A DNA stretch of 64,000 nucleotides from Bacillota bacterium (GCA_023390555.1 JAEWCQ010000043.1:124001-188000); one strand, 5' to 3'; positions 17,916-27,525 are shown, counted from the first letter of the stretch. Numbers and translations: made by a program. Notes: generated from the letters alone by a model not told the origin.

Positions 17916-17931
17916 TTTTCGTATATTTTCG
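17916..17931 (-). promoter_or_regulatory. Candidate activator site upstream of amylase 2 (TTTTCG-TATA-TTTTCG)
   Basis: Same 16-bp direct-repeat element at the same distance from the -35 box as in amylase 1. Conservation in both copies supports a regulatory role; it is also possible that it simply survives from the duplication. Confidence 0.45.
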
Positions 17932-18075
17932 TTTTCTCCATTCTGCCAATATTTACTATTATTTTTTGTATATTATTTCAGTCTGTTTGTCGACAACATC
18001 TTATTTTTGGGACAATTATTTCACAAATATGATTCCTATTTTTTGGACAATTTTTAACACGTCTTTCGCAGAGCG

Positions 18076-18117
18076 TCAAACAGCTCGTATCTGCTAACGC
18101 AAATACGAGCTGTTTGA
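18076..18117 (-). terminator. Long hairpin after rpoC, probable terminator
   Basis: TCAAACAGCTCGTAT (18076-18090) pairs with ATACGAGCTGTTTGA (18103-18117) around a 12-nt loop, 21 bp past the rpoC stop. There is no good T run after it on the minus strand, so it may be a weak or Rho-assisted terminator or an RNA-processing hairpin. Confidence 0.6.
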
Positions 18118-18137
18118 TTGCATAAATATTCTGGAAT

Positions 18138-21100
18138 TTACTTTTCTTCCGCTATTTCTAACATATCTGGAATTTCTTTTTCCTCTTCTCCAAACGTTTC
18201 ATCACTCCTATTAAAATCTACATCCATATCAAAATCATCTTCAAATGTGATTTCATCGTTCTCGTTCAGATCAGAATCCAGTCTGATGTTACGATATCTC
18301 TTCATACCGGTACCTGCAGGAATCAGCTTACCAATAATTACGTTTTCTTTCAGACCGATCAGCGGATCTACTTTTCCTTTGATTGCTGCCTCGGTAAGAA
18401 CTTTGGTCGTCTCCTGGAAAGAAGCAGCCGATAAGAAAGAGTTGGTTGCAAGAGATGCTTTGGTGATACCAAGCAATACCTGTTTGCCTTCTGCCTCTTC
18501 TTTCTCTTCTTTCTCCAGCGCCTCGTTCATATCTTCAAAGTCCAGATTATCGACTAAGGTTCCAGGTAAGAAATCGGAATCGCCGTTATTCTCAATGCGG
18601 ATCTTCTTTAACATCTGACGAACAATAACCTCAATATGCTTATCATTGATCTCAACACCCTGCAGACGGTATACACGCTGTACTTCCTGAATCAGATAAT
18701 CCTGTACGGCCCGGACACCCTTGATCTTCAAAATGTCATGCGGATTTACACTACCTTCTGTTAACTCATCACCGGCCTCAAGAACTGCTCCATCCATCAC
18801 CTTGATACGTGAACCGTAAGGGATCAGATAGGTCTTTGTCTCTCCGGTCTCATTATTGGTCACAATAATTTCACGTTTTTTCTTGGTATCTTTGATGTTT
18901 GCAACGCCGCCGAATTCGGTAATAATTGCAAGACCCTTCGGCTTTCTTGCCTCAAAAAGCTCCTCGACACGAGGAAGACCCTGCGTAATATCATCACCGG
19001 CAACACCACCGGTATGGAAGGTACGCATCGTCAACTGTGTACCAGGCTCACCGATAGACTGGGCGGCAATAATACCGATTGCTTCACCTACCTGTACGGC
19101 CTGACCGGTTGCCATGTTGGAACCATAGCACTTCGCACATACTCCGACGTGGGAACGGCAGGTTAAGATCGTACGGATCTTGACTTTCTCAATCGGATTG
19201 CCATTTTCATCTACACCGGTACTTATGATAGCAGCTGCACGTCTTGGTGTAATCATATGGTTGGCTTTTACTAATACATTGCCGTCTTTATCATAGATCG
19301 TCTCACAGCAAAATCTTCCTGTAATACGATCCTGCAAACTCTCAATTTCCTCTTTTCCATCCATGAATGCTTTCACATACATGCCTGGAATTTCTCTGCC
19401 GGTTGTCTCACTACAGTCAGACTCACGTACGATCAGGTCCTGTGATACATCTACCAGACGTCTGGTCAGGTATCCGGAATCGGCGGTACGCAGAGCGGTA
19501 TCGGAAAGACCTTTACGAGCTCCATGTGCAGACATGAAATACTCCAATACGTCAAGTCCCTCACGGAAATTTGACTTAATCGGCAACTCGATTGTTCTAC
19601 CGGTCGTATCAGCCATCAATCCACGCATACCAGCTAACTGTTTGATCTGCTTATCAGAACCACGGGCTCCGGAATCAGCCATCATAAAGATGTTGTTATA
19701 TTTATCCAATCCGGACAACAGTGCCTCTGTTAACTCATCATCCGTCTCTTTCCAGGTCTCAACGACTTCTTTATAACGCTCTTCTTCCGTAATAAGACCA
19801 CGTTTGTACTGACGGCCGATTTTATCAACCGTATCCTGTGCCTTTTTAATCATTTCCGGTTTCTGTGGCGGTACGGTCATATCGGAAATGGAAACGGTCA
19901 TAGCTGCTCTTGTGGAATATTTGTAACCCATGGATTTAATGTCATCCAGCACCTCTGCGGTCTTGGTCGAACCATGGATATTAATTACTTTTTCCAGAAT
20001 CTTCTTCAGCTGTTTCTTTCCTACATGGAAATCTACCTCTAAAAGAAGATCATTTTCTTTCTTGCTTCTGTCAACAAAGCCCAAATCCTGCGGTATGATC
20101 TCATTAAAGATAAAACGTCCCAGAGTGGATTCTACCACACCGGTTTTCACGGTTCCATCTGCCAGAGTCTTCTTCACACGTACATGGATTCTGGTATGCA
20201 GGGTAATAACCTCATTCTCATATGCCAGAATTGCTTCATTGACGTTCTTAAAGAACTTACCTTCTCCTGTTACGCCCGGTCTTTCCTGTGTCAGATAATA
20301 GATACCAAGTACCATATCCTGTGAAGGAACTGCCACCGGTCCACCATCGGAAGGTTTCAGCAGGTTGTTTGGAGACAACAGCATAAACCGGCATTCTGCC
20401 TGCGCTTCCTGTGACAGCGGCAGATGGGCTGCCATCTGGTCACCATCGAAGTCTGCGTTGTAAGCAGTACAAACAAGCGGATGCAGTTTGATTGCCTTAC
20501 CTTCGACCAGGATCGGCTCAAATGCCTGAATACCCAGTCGATGCAGTGTAGGGGCACGGTTTAACATCACCGGATGCTCTTTGATCACGTCTTCCAGAAC
20601 ATCCCAAACCTCAGACTGCAGTCTTTCTACCATCTTTTTTGCACTCTTGATATTGTGTGCTGTTCCGTTTGCCACCAATTCTTTCATAACGAACGGTTTA
20701 AATAATTCGATTGCCATCTCTTTCGGAAGACCACACTGGTAAATCTTCAGTTCCGGTCCAACAACGATAACGGAACGTCCGGAATAATCAACACGCTTTC
20801 CAAGTAAGTTCTGACGGAATCGTCCCGATTTACCTTTCAGCATGTCAGAAAGTGACTTTAATGCACGGTTTCCAGGTCCGGTAACAGGTCTGCCTCTTCT
20901 GCCGTTATCAATCAGCGCATCCACCGCTTCCTGCAGCATTCGTTTCTCATTACGCACAATAATGTCCGGTGCTCCCAACTCCAACAGTCTTCTCAGACGG
21001 TTGTTACGGTTAATGATACGGCGATACAGATCATTTAAGTCGGAAGTTGCAAAACGTCCGCCATCTAACTGTACCATAGGACGCAGATCCGGTGGAATGA

Positions 21101-21821
21101 CAGGAACTACCGTCATGATCATCCATTCCGGTTTATTTCCAGATTCACGGAATGCTTCTACTACCTCAAGGCGTTTGATCACTCTGGCTCTCTTCTGTCC
21201 GGTTGCATCTTTTAATTCTGCTTTTAATTCCACAGAATCTTTTTCCAGATCAATCATCTGTAACAGTTCCAGAATTGCTTCCGCACCCATTCCCACGCGG
21301 AAATCACTGCCATATTTCTCTCTTGCTTCCTGATATTCGCCCTCAGACAATACCTGTTTCAAGGACAACCCGGTCTTTCCCGGATCTAATACGATATAGG
21401 AGGCAAAGTATAATACTTTTTCAAGTGTTCTTGGAGATAAGTCAAGGATTAATCCCATACGGGACGGAATACCCTTGAAATACCAGATATGGGATACCGG
21501 AGCAGCAAGCTCTATATGTCCCATACGCTCTCTACGAACGCTTGCCTTTGTAATCTCAACGCCGCAGCGGTCGCAGACAACACCTTTATAACGGATCTTT
21601 TTGTACTTACCGCAGTGACATTCCCAGTCCTTGCTGGGTCCAAATATCTTTTCACAGAATAAGCCGTCTTTTTCAGGTTTCAATGTTCTATAGTTAATCG
21701 TCTCAGGTTTCTTTACTTCGCCTTTTGACCATTCTCTGATTTTTTCCGGTGATGCCAAGCCAATCTGAATTGCATCAAAAGATATTGGCTGGTAACTTTC
21801 TTGTTTCATTGTCTCTGGCAT
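18138..21821 (-). CDS. rpoC: RNA polymerase subunit beta'
   Basis: A 1227-aa catalytic subunit. An N-terminal zinc ribbon (CHCGKYKKIRYKGVVCDRCG) is followed by the metal-binding active-site loop NADFDGDQM at about residue 450, the bridge/trigger-helix region (RTADSGYLTRRLVDVSQD; GEPGTQLTMRTFHTGG) and a second zinc site (CRSHVGVCAKCYG). It lacks the large beta'-insert of proteobacteria. It is 20 bp downstream of rpoB, and an rpoB-side promoter drives both. Unlike the usual order, rpsL does not follow; two amylase genes do. Confidence 0.98.
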   Translation of the reverse strand: MPETMKQESYQPISFDAIQIGLASPEKIREWSKGEVKKPETINYRTLKPEKDGLFCEKIFGPSKDWECHCGKYKKIRYKGVVCDRCGVEITKASVRRERMGHIELAAPVSHIWYFKGIPSRMGLILDLSPRTLEKVLYFASYIVLDPGKTGLSLKQVLSEGEYQEAREKYGSDFRVGMGAEAILELLQMIDLEKDSVELKAELKDATGQKRARVIKRLEVVEAFRESGNKPEWMIMTVVPVIPPDLRPMVQLDGGRFATSDLNDLYRRIINRNNRLRRLLELGAPDIIVRNEKRMLQEAVDALIDNGRRGRPVTGPGNRALKSLSDMLKGKSGRFRQNLLGKRVDYSGRSVIVVGPELKIYQCGLPKEMAIELFKPFVMKELVANGTAHNIKSAKKMVERLQSEVWDVLEDVIKEHPVMLNRAPTLHRLGIQAFEPILVEGKAIKLHPLVCTAYNADFDGDQMAAHLPLSQEAQAECRFMLLSPNNLLKPSDGGPVAVPSQDMVLGIYYLTQERPGVTGEGKFFKNVNEAILAYENEVITLHTRIHVRVKKTLADGTVKTGVVESTLGRFIFNEIIPQDLGFVDRSKKENDLLLEVDFHVGKKQLKKILEKVINIHGSTKTAEVLDDIKSMGYKYSTRAAMTVSISDMTVPPQKPEMIKKAQDTVDKIGRQYKRGLITEEERYKEVVETWKETDDELTEALLSGLDKYNNIFMMADSGARGSDKQIKQLAGMRGLMADTTGRTIELPIKSNFREGLDVLEYFMSAHGARKGLSDTALRTADSGYLTRRLVDVSQDLIVRESDCSETTGREIPGMYVKAFMDGKEEIESLQDRITGRFCCETIYDKDGNVLVKANHMITPRRAAAIISTGVDENGNPIEKVKIRTILTCRSHVGVCAKCYGSNMATGQAVQVGEAIGIIAAQSIGEPGTQLTMRTFHTGGVAGDDITQGLPRVEELFEARKPKGLAIITEFGGVANIKDTKKKREIIVTNNETGETKTYLIPYGSRIKVMDGAVLEAGDELTEGSVNPHDILKIKGVRAVQDYLIQEVQRVYRLQGVEINDKHIEVIVRQMLKKIRIENNGDSDFLPGTLVDNLDFEDMNEALEKEEKEEAEGKQVLLGITKASLATNSFLSAASFQETTKVLTEAAIKGKVDPLIGLKENVIIGKLIPAGTGMKRYRNIRLDSDLNENDEITFEDDFDMDVDFNRSDETFGEEEKEIPDMLEIAEEK

Positions 21822-21841
21822 TTATGACACTCCCTTCCTTC

Positions 21842-24800
21842 TTAATCTTCATCAAGAACTTCGTTGTCAATGTCGTCTATTTTATAGTCAGCTTCTTCTG
21901 CTTCTTCTGCCTCTTCGCCTTCTTCTGCCTCTTCTTCAACATCGACAAGTTCTTCGTTTTCGTCGTCAAATTCCTGTTTCGTGAAGCCCATTCTGCCGAA
22001 AGATTCATCATTTTCAAAGGCAAAATCCTTATCTCCGGAAATAATGGAATTCAGGTCAGTGTTTCCATATTCGCTGGTTTCCATCAGTTCCACTTCATTG
22101 CGTTCCTCATCCAGAACTCTTACATCCAGACCAAGTGACTGAAGCTCTTTTAAAAGTACCTTGAAGGATTCCGGAATTCCCGGTTCAGGAATATTATCAC
22201 CCTTAATAATTGCCTCATATGTCTTAACACGTCCAACAACATCATCGGATTTTACTGTTAAGATCTCCTGCAATGTATAGGATGCACCGTATGCTTCCAG
22301 TGCCCAAACCTCCATCTCTCCAAAACGCTGTCCACCGAACTGTGCCTTACCACCCAGCGGCTGCTGTGTTACCAGGGAGTAAGGACCCGTAGAACGTGCA
22401 TGGATCTTATCATCAACCAGATGATGGAGTTTCAGGTAGTGCATGTGTCCGATTGTTACCGGTGAATCAAAAAATTCTCCTGTTCTTCCGTCGCGAAGCT
22501 GTACCTTTCCGTCACGGGAAATCGGAACGCCCTTCCACAATTCTCTGTGCTCTCTGTTATCATACAAATACTGGACCACATCTTCTCTCAGAATATCCTG
22601 ATATTTCTCTTTAAAATCCTCCCAGGAAAGATTTACATAATCATCTGCCAATTCCAGTGTATCCTGAATATCAATCTCTTTTGCTCCGTCGAAAACCGGG
22701 GTTTCAATATTAAAGCCAAGCGCTCTTGCAGCAAGGCTCAGATGAATCTCCAATACCTGACCGATATTCATACGGGAAGGTACACCCAGCGGATTTAAAA
22801 CAATATCAAGAGGACGTCCATTCGGCAGAAACGGCATATCTTCTACCGGCAACACGCGGGAAACAACACCCTTGTTACCATGACGTCCGGCCATCTTATC
22901 ACCAACGGAGATTTTTCTCTTCTGTGCAATATAGATACGGACTGCCTGGTTGACGCCCGGAGACAATTCATCTCCGTTTTCTCTGGTAAATACCTTTGCT
23001 TCTACTACAATACCGTATTCACCGTGTGGTACCTTTAAGGAAGTATCTCTTACTTCTCTGGCCTTTTCGCCGAAGATTGCACGAAGAAGTCTCTCCTCTG
23101 CAGTAAGCTCTGTTTCTCCCTTTGGTGTCACTTTACCTACTAAGATATCACCGGCACGAACCTCTGCACCGATACGGATAATACCACGTTCATCCAGATC
23201 TTTCAGTGCATCGTCACCGACACCCGGCACATCTCTCGTAATTTCTTCCGGCCCCAGTTTGGTATCACGTGCTTCTGCTTCATATTCCTCAATATGAACA
23301 GAGGTATACACATCGTCCTGTACCAGTCTTTCACTGAGCAAAACAGCATCCTCGTAGTTGTAACCTTCCCATGTCATAAATCCGATCAGCGGATTCTTTC
23401 CAAGAGCAAGTTCCCCATCAGAGGTAGACGGACCGTCCGCAATCACTTCACCGGCTTCCACATGGTTGCCCTTGAATACGATTGGTCTCTGATTATAGCA
23501 GTTACTCTGGTTACTTCTGGAGAATTTTGTTAATTTATATACACTTCTGGTTCCATCATCATTTTTTATCGTAACCTGATTGGATTCAGAACTTTCCACA
23601 GTTCCCGATTTTTTCGCAACTGCGCAGACACCGGAGTCCACTGCTGTCTTCGGTTCCATACCTGTTCCGACTACCGGAGCTTCTGTTGTAAGAAGCGGTA
23701 CGGCCTGACGCTGCATGTTAGAACCCATCAGCGCACGGTTTGCATCGTCGTTCTGCAGAAACGGAATCAATGCGGTTGCCACGGAGAACACCATCTTCGG
23801 AGATACATCCATGTAGTCAAACATGGTCTTCTCGTATTCCTGTGTCTCGTCTAAGTAACGACCAGATACGGAATTTCTCACAAAATGTCCCTCTTCGTCC
23901 AGTGCTTCGTTCGCCTGTGCCACATGATAATTATCTTCTTCGTCTGCTGTCATATATACGACATCTTCCGTTACACGTGGATTCTGCGGATCGGATTTAT
24001 CAATTTTACGATACGGTGCTTCTACGAAACCGTATTCATTGATTCTGGCATAGCATGCCAGGGAGTTGATAAGACCGATGTTCGGGCCTTCCGGGGTCTC
24101 AATCGGGCACATTCTTCCATAATGTGAATAATGTACATCTCGCACCTCAAATCCGGCACGGTCTCTTGAAAGGCCTCCAGGTCCCAATGCGGATAAACGT
24201 CTCTTATGTGTTAACTCACCCAGTGGGTTGTTCTGATCCATGAACTGTGACAGCTGAGATGAACCGAAAAACTCTTTTACAGCTGCCGTAACCGGCTTGA
24301 TATTGATCAGGCTCTGCGGAGAAACACCTTCCTGATCCTGTGTCGTCATTCGCTCACGGACAACTCGTTCCATACGTGATAATCCGATACGATACTGGTT
24401 CTGTAAAAGTTCACCAACCGCACGAATACGTCTGTTTCCCAAATGATCAATGTCATCGTCATTCCCAACACCCCACTCTAAGTGCATGTTGTAATTGATC
24501 GATGCAAAGATATCTTCTTTTGTAATATGCTTCGGAATCAGCTCCGCGATATTCTTGCGGATAGCTTCCTTGATATCTTCGATATTCTCATTCTCTTCGA
24601 GAATCTGTTTCAATACCGGATAGTATACCGCTTCCGTTACGCCAACTTCCTTCGGATCTATATCAACAAATCCTGTAATGTCAACCATCATATTGGATAA
24701 AATCTTGACATTACGCTCTTCTGTCTGTACCCATACATAAGGAACTGCCGCATTCTGAATCTGATCTGCCATCTCTCTGGTGAGTTCGGTTCCTTTTTCA

Positions 24801-25720
24801 AACACTTCACCGGTAATGGAATCCACAACATCTTCCGCAAGCACTTTTCCTTTTAAGCGATTTTTGAGCGCTAATTTTTTATTAAATTTATATCGGCCAA
24901 CCTTTGCAAGGTCATATCTTCTTGGGTCGAAGAACATTGCCGTGATCAGACTTTCCGCACTTTCTACGGTAAGCGGTTCACCCGGACGAATCTTCTTATA
25001 GAGTTCGAGCAAACCTTCTTCATAGTTGGTCGCCACATCTTTCCCAAAACTTGCAACAATCTTTGGTTCTTCGCCAAACAGGTTGATGATCTCCTGATTG
25101 GTGCTGACACCGAGTGCACGGATCAATACCGTAATCGGCACTTTTCTGGTTCTATCTACACGAACATAAAATACGTCATTGGAGTCTGTTTCATATTCTA
25201 ACCATGCACCACGGTTAGGAATTACCGTACAGGAATACAGCTCTTTTCCGACTTTATCATGGGCAATCCCGTAATAAATACCCGGAGAACGAACCAACTG
25301 GCTTACGATTACTCGTTCCGCGCCGTTGATAACGAAGGTTCCTGTTTCTGTCATGAGTGGTAAATCGCCCATGAAGATTTCGTGCTCGTTTATCTCATCA
25401 TTCTCTTTGTTATGAAGTCTTACCTTCACTTTCAAAGGTGCTGCATAAGTTGCGTCGCGCTGTTTACATTCCTGAATAGAATATTTTACATCGTCTTCAC
25501 ATAATGTAAAATCGATGAACTCAAGACTAAAGTGACCGCTGTAATCAGCAATCGGTGAGATATCCGCAAACACTTCTTTCAGCCCTTCGTCTAAGAACCA
25601 CTGATAAGAGTCTTTCTGAACCTCGATCAGGTTCGGCATCTCTAATACCTCTTTTTGTCTTGAGTAACTCATACGCATGCTTTTGCCAGCTTTCACCGGA
25701 CGTATTCTGTTTTTCTCCAT
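21842..25720 (-). CDS. rpoB: RNA polymerase subunit beta
   Basis: A 1292-aa protein. The rifampicin-binding region (GSSQLSQFMDQNNPLGELTH, then KRRLSALGPGGLSRDRAGFE) has the residues of sensitive enzymes. The active-site segment KMAGRHGNKGVVS and the C-terminal region SFKVLLKELQSLGLDV are present. The last 50 residues form a very acidic tail (EEEAEEGEEAEEAEEADYK), seen in some Clostridia. Start MEKNRIRPVKAGKSMRMSYS with a GAGAGGTGAAACG ribosome-binding region. It has its own promoter (25919-25948) because the usual upstream neighbour rplL is separated by two extra genes and terminators. Confidence 0.98.
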   Translation of the reverse strand: MEKNRIRPVKAGKSMRMSYSRQKEVLEMPNLIEVQKDSYQWFLDEGLKEVFADISPIADYSGHFSLEFIDFTLCEDDVKYSIQECKQRDATYAAPLKVKVRLHNKENDEINEHEIFMGDLPLMTETGTFVINGAERVIVSQLVRSPGIYYGIAHDKVGKELYSCTVIPNRGAWLEYETDSNDVFYVRVDRTRKVPITVLIRALGVSTNQEIINLFGEEPKIVASFGKDVATNYEEGLLELYKKIRPGEPLTVESAESLITAMFFDPRRYDLAKVGRYKFNKKLALKNRLKGKVLAEDVVDSITGEVFEKGTELTREMADQIQNAAVPYVWVQTEERNVKILSNMMVDITGFVDIDPKEVGVTEAVYYPVLKQILEENENIEDIKEAIRKNIAELIPKHITKEDIFASINYNMHLEWGVGNDDDIDHLGNRRIRAVGELLQNQYRIGLSRMERVVRERMTTQDQEGVSPQSLINIKPVTAAVKEFFGSSQLSQFMDQNNPLGELTHKRRLSALGPGGLSRDRAGFEVRDVHYSHYGRMCPIETPEGPNIGLINSLACYARINEYGFVEAPYRKIDKSDPQNPRVTEDVVYMTADEEDNYHVAQANEALDEEGHFVRNSVSGRYLDETQEYEKTMFDYMDVSPKMVFSVATALIPFLQNDDANRALMGSNMQRQAVPLLTTEAPVVGTGMEPKTAVDSGVCAVAKKSGTVESSESNQVTIKNDDGTRSVYKLTKFSRSNQSNCYNQRPIVFKGNHVEAGEVIADGPSTSDGELALGKNPLIGFMTWEGYNYEDAVLLSERLVQDDVYTSVHIEEYEAEARDTKLGPEEITRDVPGVGDDALKDLDERGIIRIGAEVRAGDILVGKVTPKGETELTAEERLLRAIFGEKAREVRDTSLKVPHGEYGIVVEAKVFTRENGDELSPGVNQAVRIYIAQKRKISVGDKMAGRHGNKGVVSRVLPVEDMPFLPNGRPLDIVLNPLGVPSRMNIGQVLEIHLSLAARALGFNIETPVFDGAKEIDIQDTLELADDYVNLSWEDFKEKYQDILREDVVQYLYDNREHRELWKGVPISRDGKVQLRDGRTGEFFDSPVTIGHMHYLKLHHLVDDKIHARSTGPYSLVTQQPLGGKAQFGGQRFGEMEVWALEAYGASYTLQEILTVKSDDVVGRVKTYEAIIKGDNIPEPGIPESFKVLLKELQSLGLDVRVLDEERNEVELMETSEYGNTDLNSIISGDKDFAFENDESFGRMGFTKQEFDDENEELVDVEEEAEEGEEAEEAEEADYKIDDIDNEVLDED

Positions 25721-25918
25721 TGACGTTTCACCTCTCGTTTTTTATTAATAATACCTCTAGCAATATAAGGTGTATGAATTCACTTCACTAACTATATGTT
25801 GTGTCATCATCATACAATTCGAAAATCGCATGCAAGGCTTGATTTACAAGTGTTTCCGTATTTCTCAAAAAAACGCTTGACAACAAAGAGCCTATCTCAC
25901 CACAATAGTGCAACGTAT

Positions 25919-25948
25919 ATGATAGCACAAAGTAAAGAGGCACGTCAA
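25919..25948 (-). promoter_or_regulatory. Predicted sigma-A promoter of rpoBC
   Basis: Minus strand TTGACG (complement of 25943-25948), 18-bp spacer, TATCAT (complement of 25919-25924). Transcription would start near 25912, giving a leader of about 190 nt before rpoB, long enough for control by attenuation, though I see no clear hairpin/T-run in it. Confidence 0.65.
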
Positions 25949-25970
25949 GAAAAAGTTCGGATTTTTCATT

Positions 25971-26522
25971 TTAAAATCCAAAACTGTCATAATCGGCTTT
26001 TGTAAACCGATGATAAATGGTATGGTCCCCCTCGAATTTGATACAATATCGATAAGCATCCGGCTTCTCATCTTCAAAATAAATGAGATAATCGAAATCC
26101 TCACCTGACATCTTCTCACACTTTACACGATCTGAATAATTGCGAAAGACAGTCAGAATGTCTTCTATTGTACCGTGGCAGGTACTGATTCTCTCTATGA
26201 ATTCTTTCAGGAATGACTTATCGCCTGTATTTGCATGCACGTAGCTCGCCCCCGACGGCGGAATAATCATGCAGAACCGCGTATCTTTATAAGAATACGC
26301 AACGTCTCCCAGATACTTTTTCACATAAATGCAAAACCGATTCAGTGCATCCAGCAACTCATTCATGGATAATTCGGCTCCCAGAAGATGATTGAGCGAT
26401 TCCATCGGATAATACAAACGTATAGTTTCCTCACGAAATCCCAGTTTAATCTGCTCTTCTTCAATTACTTCTATAATATTGTTTTTCAATGATTCAAAAT
26501 CCGGATTAAAATCTGCGTTCAT
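25971..26522 (-). CDS. Conserved hypothetical protein, DUF3877-like
   Basis: A 183-aa soluble protein rich in acidic and aromatic residues, with no signal peptide or membrane segment. The pattern (FESLKNNIIEVIEEEQIKLG; ETIRLYYPMESLNHLLG; FCMIIPPSGASYVH; near-C-terminal FDYLIYFEDEKPDAYRYC) recalls DUF3877, a family from Clostridiales; this is from memory and not certain. It follows the CadC-like regulator gene by 24 bp on the same strand, so the two are probably co-transcribed. The function is unknown. Confidence 0.7.
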   Translation of the reverse strand: MNADFNPDFESLKNNIIEVIEEEQIKLGFREETIRLYYPMESLNHLLGAELSMNELLDALNRFCIYVKKYLGDVAYSYKDTRFCMIIPPSGASYVHANTGDKSFLKEFIERISTCHGTIEDILTVFRNYSDRVKCEKMSGEDFDYLIYFEDEKPDAYRYCIKFEGDHTIYHRFTKADYDSFGF

Positions 26523-26546
26523 AGTTTCCTCCTTAAATTTACGTTT

Positions 26547-26906
26547 TTACTTTTCTCTGATATGTTCCAGACCTTTTTCAAAGATCTGTTTTACGTGGTC
26601 GTCCGCAAGCGAATAGAAGACAACCTTGCCTTCTCTTCGGAATTTGACAAGTTTTGCGGCTCTCAAGGACTTCAGTTGATGGGAAATTGCTGATTTTGTC
26701 ATATTCAGCAACACCGCAAGATCACATACACACATTTCATTTTCATCAAGTGCCCATATCATTCTTGCCCGCGTACTGTCTCCCAATACCTTAAAAAAAT
26801 CCGCCAGATTGTACAGTTCGTTTTCTTCCGGCATCACCTGCCGGACTTTCTCCACGACTTCTGCATGGATTACCTCACAGTCGCAGCTTAAATCTATTTC
26901 TCTCAT
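26547..26906 (-). CDS. ArsR/SmtB-family metal-responsive repressor, CadC-like
   Basis: A 119-aa winged-helix repressor. Residues 36-100 give the ArsR HTH (KVLGDSTRARMIWAL; MTKSAISHQLKSLRAAKLV) and the C-terminal helix HVKQIFEKGLEHIREK. Cys8 and Cys10 at the N-terminus (SCDCE) and Cys59 and Cys61 in CVCDLA reproduce the alpha3N thiolate site of CadC, which senses Cd/Pb/Zn or similar soft metals. No metal exporter gene is next to it, so it may control distant genes or the DUF3877-like gene. Promoter and operator-like dyad are visible just upstream. Confidence 0.9.
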   Translation of the reverse strand: MREIDLSCDCEVIHAEVVEKVRQVMPEENELYNLADFFKVLGDSTRARMIWALDENEMCVCDLAVLLNMTKSAISHQLKSLRAAKLVKFRREGKVVFYSLADDHVKQIFEKGLEHIREK

Positions 26907-26934
26907 CGCTTTTCCCTCTTTTTGAATTTATCAA

Positions 26935-26950
26935 TTGAGCAATCATTCAA
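26935..26950 (-). promoter_or_regulatory. Candidate operator of the CadC-like repressor
   Basis: TTGAGCAATCATTCAA is a partial dyad (TTGA...TCAA) in an AT-rich tract and lies just downstream of the predicted -10 box, near +5 to +20, the usual place for ArsR-family autorepression. Supported only by position and partial symmetry. Confidence 0.4.
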
Positions 26951-26961
26951 CTTTCAATTGC

Positions 26962-26990
26962 ATCATATAAAAAAATCATTCTGACGTCAA
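26962..26990 (-). promoter_or_regulatory. Predicted sigma-A promoter of the CadC-like/DUF3877-like operon
   Basis: Minus strand TTGACG (complement of 26985-26990), 17-bp spacer, TATGAT (complement of 26962-26967). Confidence 0.65.
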
Positions 26991-27065
26991 GTATTTATTG
27001 CCATTTAAATCCGTTTCCTGTTTTTCCTTTTTTGAAATTTAATGAAGCACCTATAGAACGACTAA

Positions 27066-27106
27066 AAAAAAATAGCGCAGTGATTACAGATATAACCACT
27101 GCGCCA
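27066..27106 (-). terminator. Terminator hairpin in the rplL-cadC-like interval
   Basis: Minus-strand stem GCGCAGTGGTTA/TAATCACTGCGC (within 27074-27105) is followed by a run of nine T. No supported gene lies immediately upstream on this strand: between 27107 and 27516 I see only a 28-bp palindrome (27475-27502). It may terminate read-through from the ribosomal protein operon. Confidence 0.8.
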
Positions 27107-27474
27107 AAATCACATTTATTTTCTATTATTAACAATCTGCTTTCTTTTCGAAGAACAGAGATATTTCCGACATCTGCAAAACAGTCTCCCGAACATCCGT
27201 CAAGTTTCCGTATGCTTTTTCTTTCCAAAATTGAATTATCTGAAAAGCAGAGAATATATTGCAGAAAAGATATACATGAAGAAGCATGTATGAAGTGAAT
27301 TTGATAGCTTTACTCTACCATAGATATGTTTTTTGTCCATGTCGTTTTACGAAAGTTTTAGAAAGTGAACGGTTTTTGTTCGATTTTCGTTTAAATATCT
27401 CCACGAGCAGCACGAACTCGGAATGCAAGCGTCCCTCTTGCGCAGGTTGTCGCCCTATCACATCTTGCGGATTG

Positions 27475-27502
27475 ATCCTGAAATTGCATGCAATTCCAGG
27501 AT
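27475..27502. repeat. 28-bp near-perfect palindrome
   Basis: ATCCTG, then the 14-bp self-complementary core AATTGCATGCAATT flanked by one A/C mismatch pair, then CAGGAT. No spacer and no T run, so it looks like an operator or a cruciform rather than a terminator. It is downstream of rplL in a gene-free interval. Confidence 0.6.
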
Positions 27503-27525
27503 GCGCGTTGCGCTCTTAAATAAGA

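Noticed and set aside
14962..18060. Catabolite-response (cre) sites near the amylases
   Set aside because: No sequence close to the WTGNAANCGNWNNCW pattern was seen near either promoter by eye; a matrix scan could change this.
26995..27228. Minus-strand 77-codon frame with Cys pairs and a hydrophobic stretch
   Set aside because: Starts with TTG without a ribosome-binding site and runs through a strong T-rich terminator (27066-27106), so it is unlikely to be expressed as a protein.
27286..27519. Plus-strand frame in the rplL interval
   Set aside because: No ribosome-binding site, no recognisable motif, and it crosses the palindrome; treated as chance.
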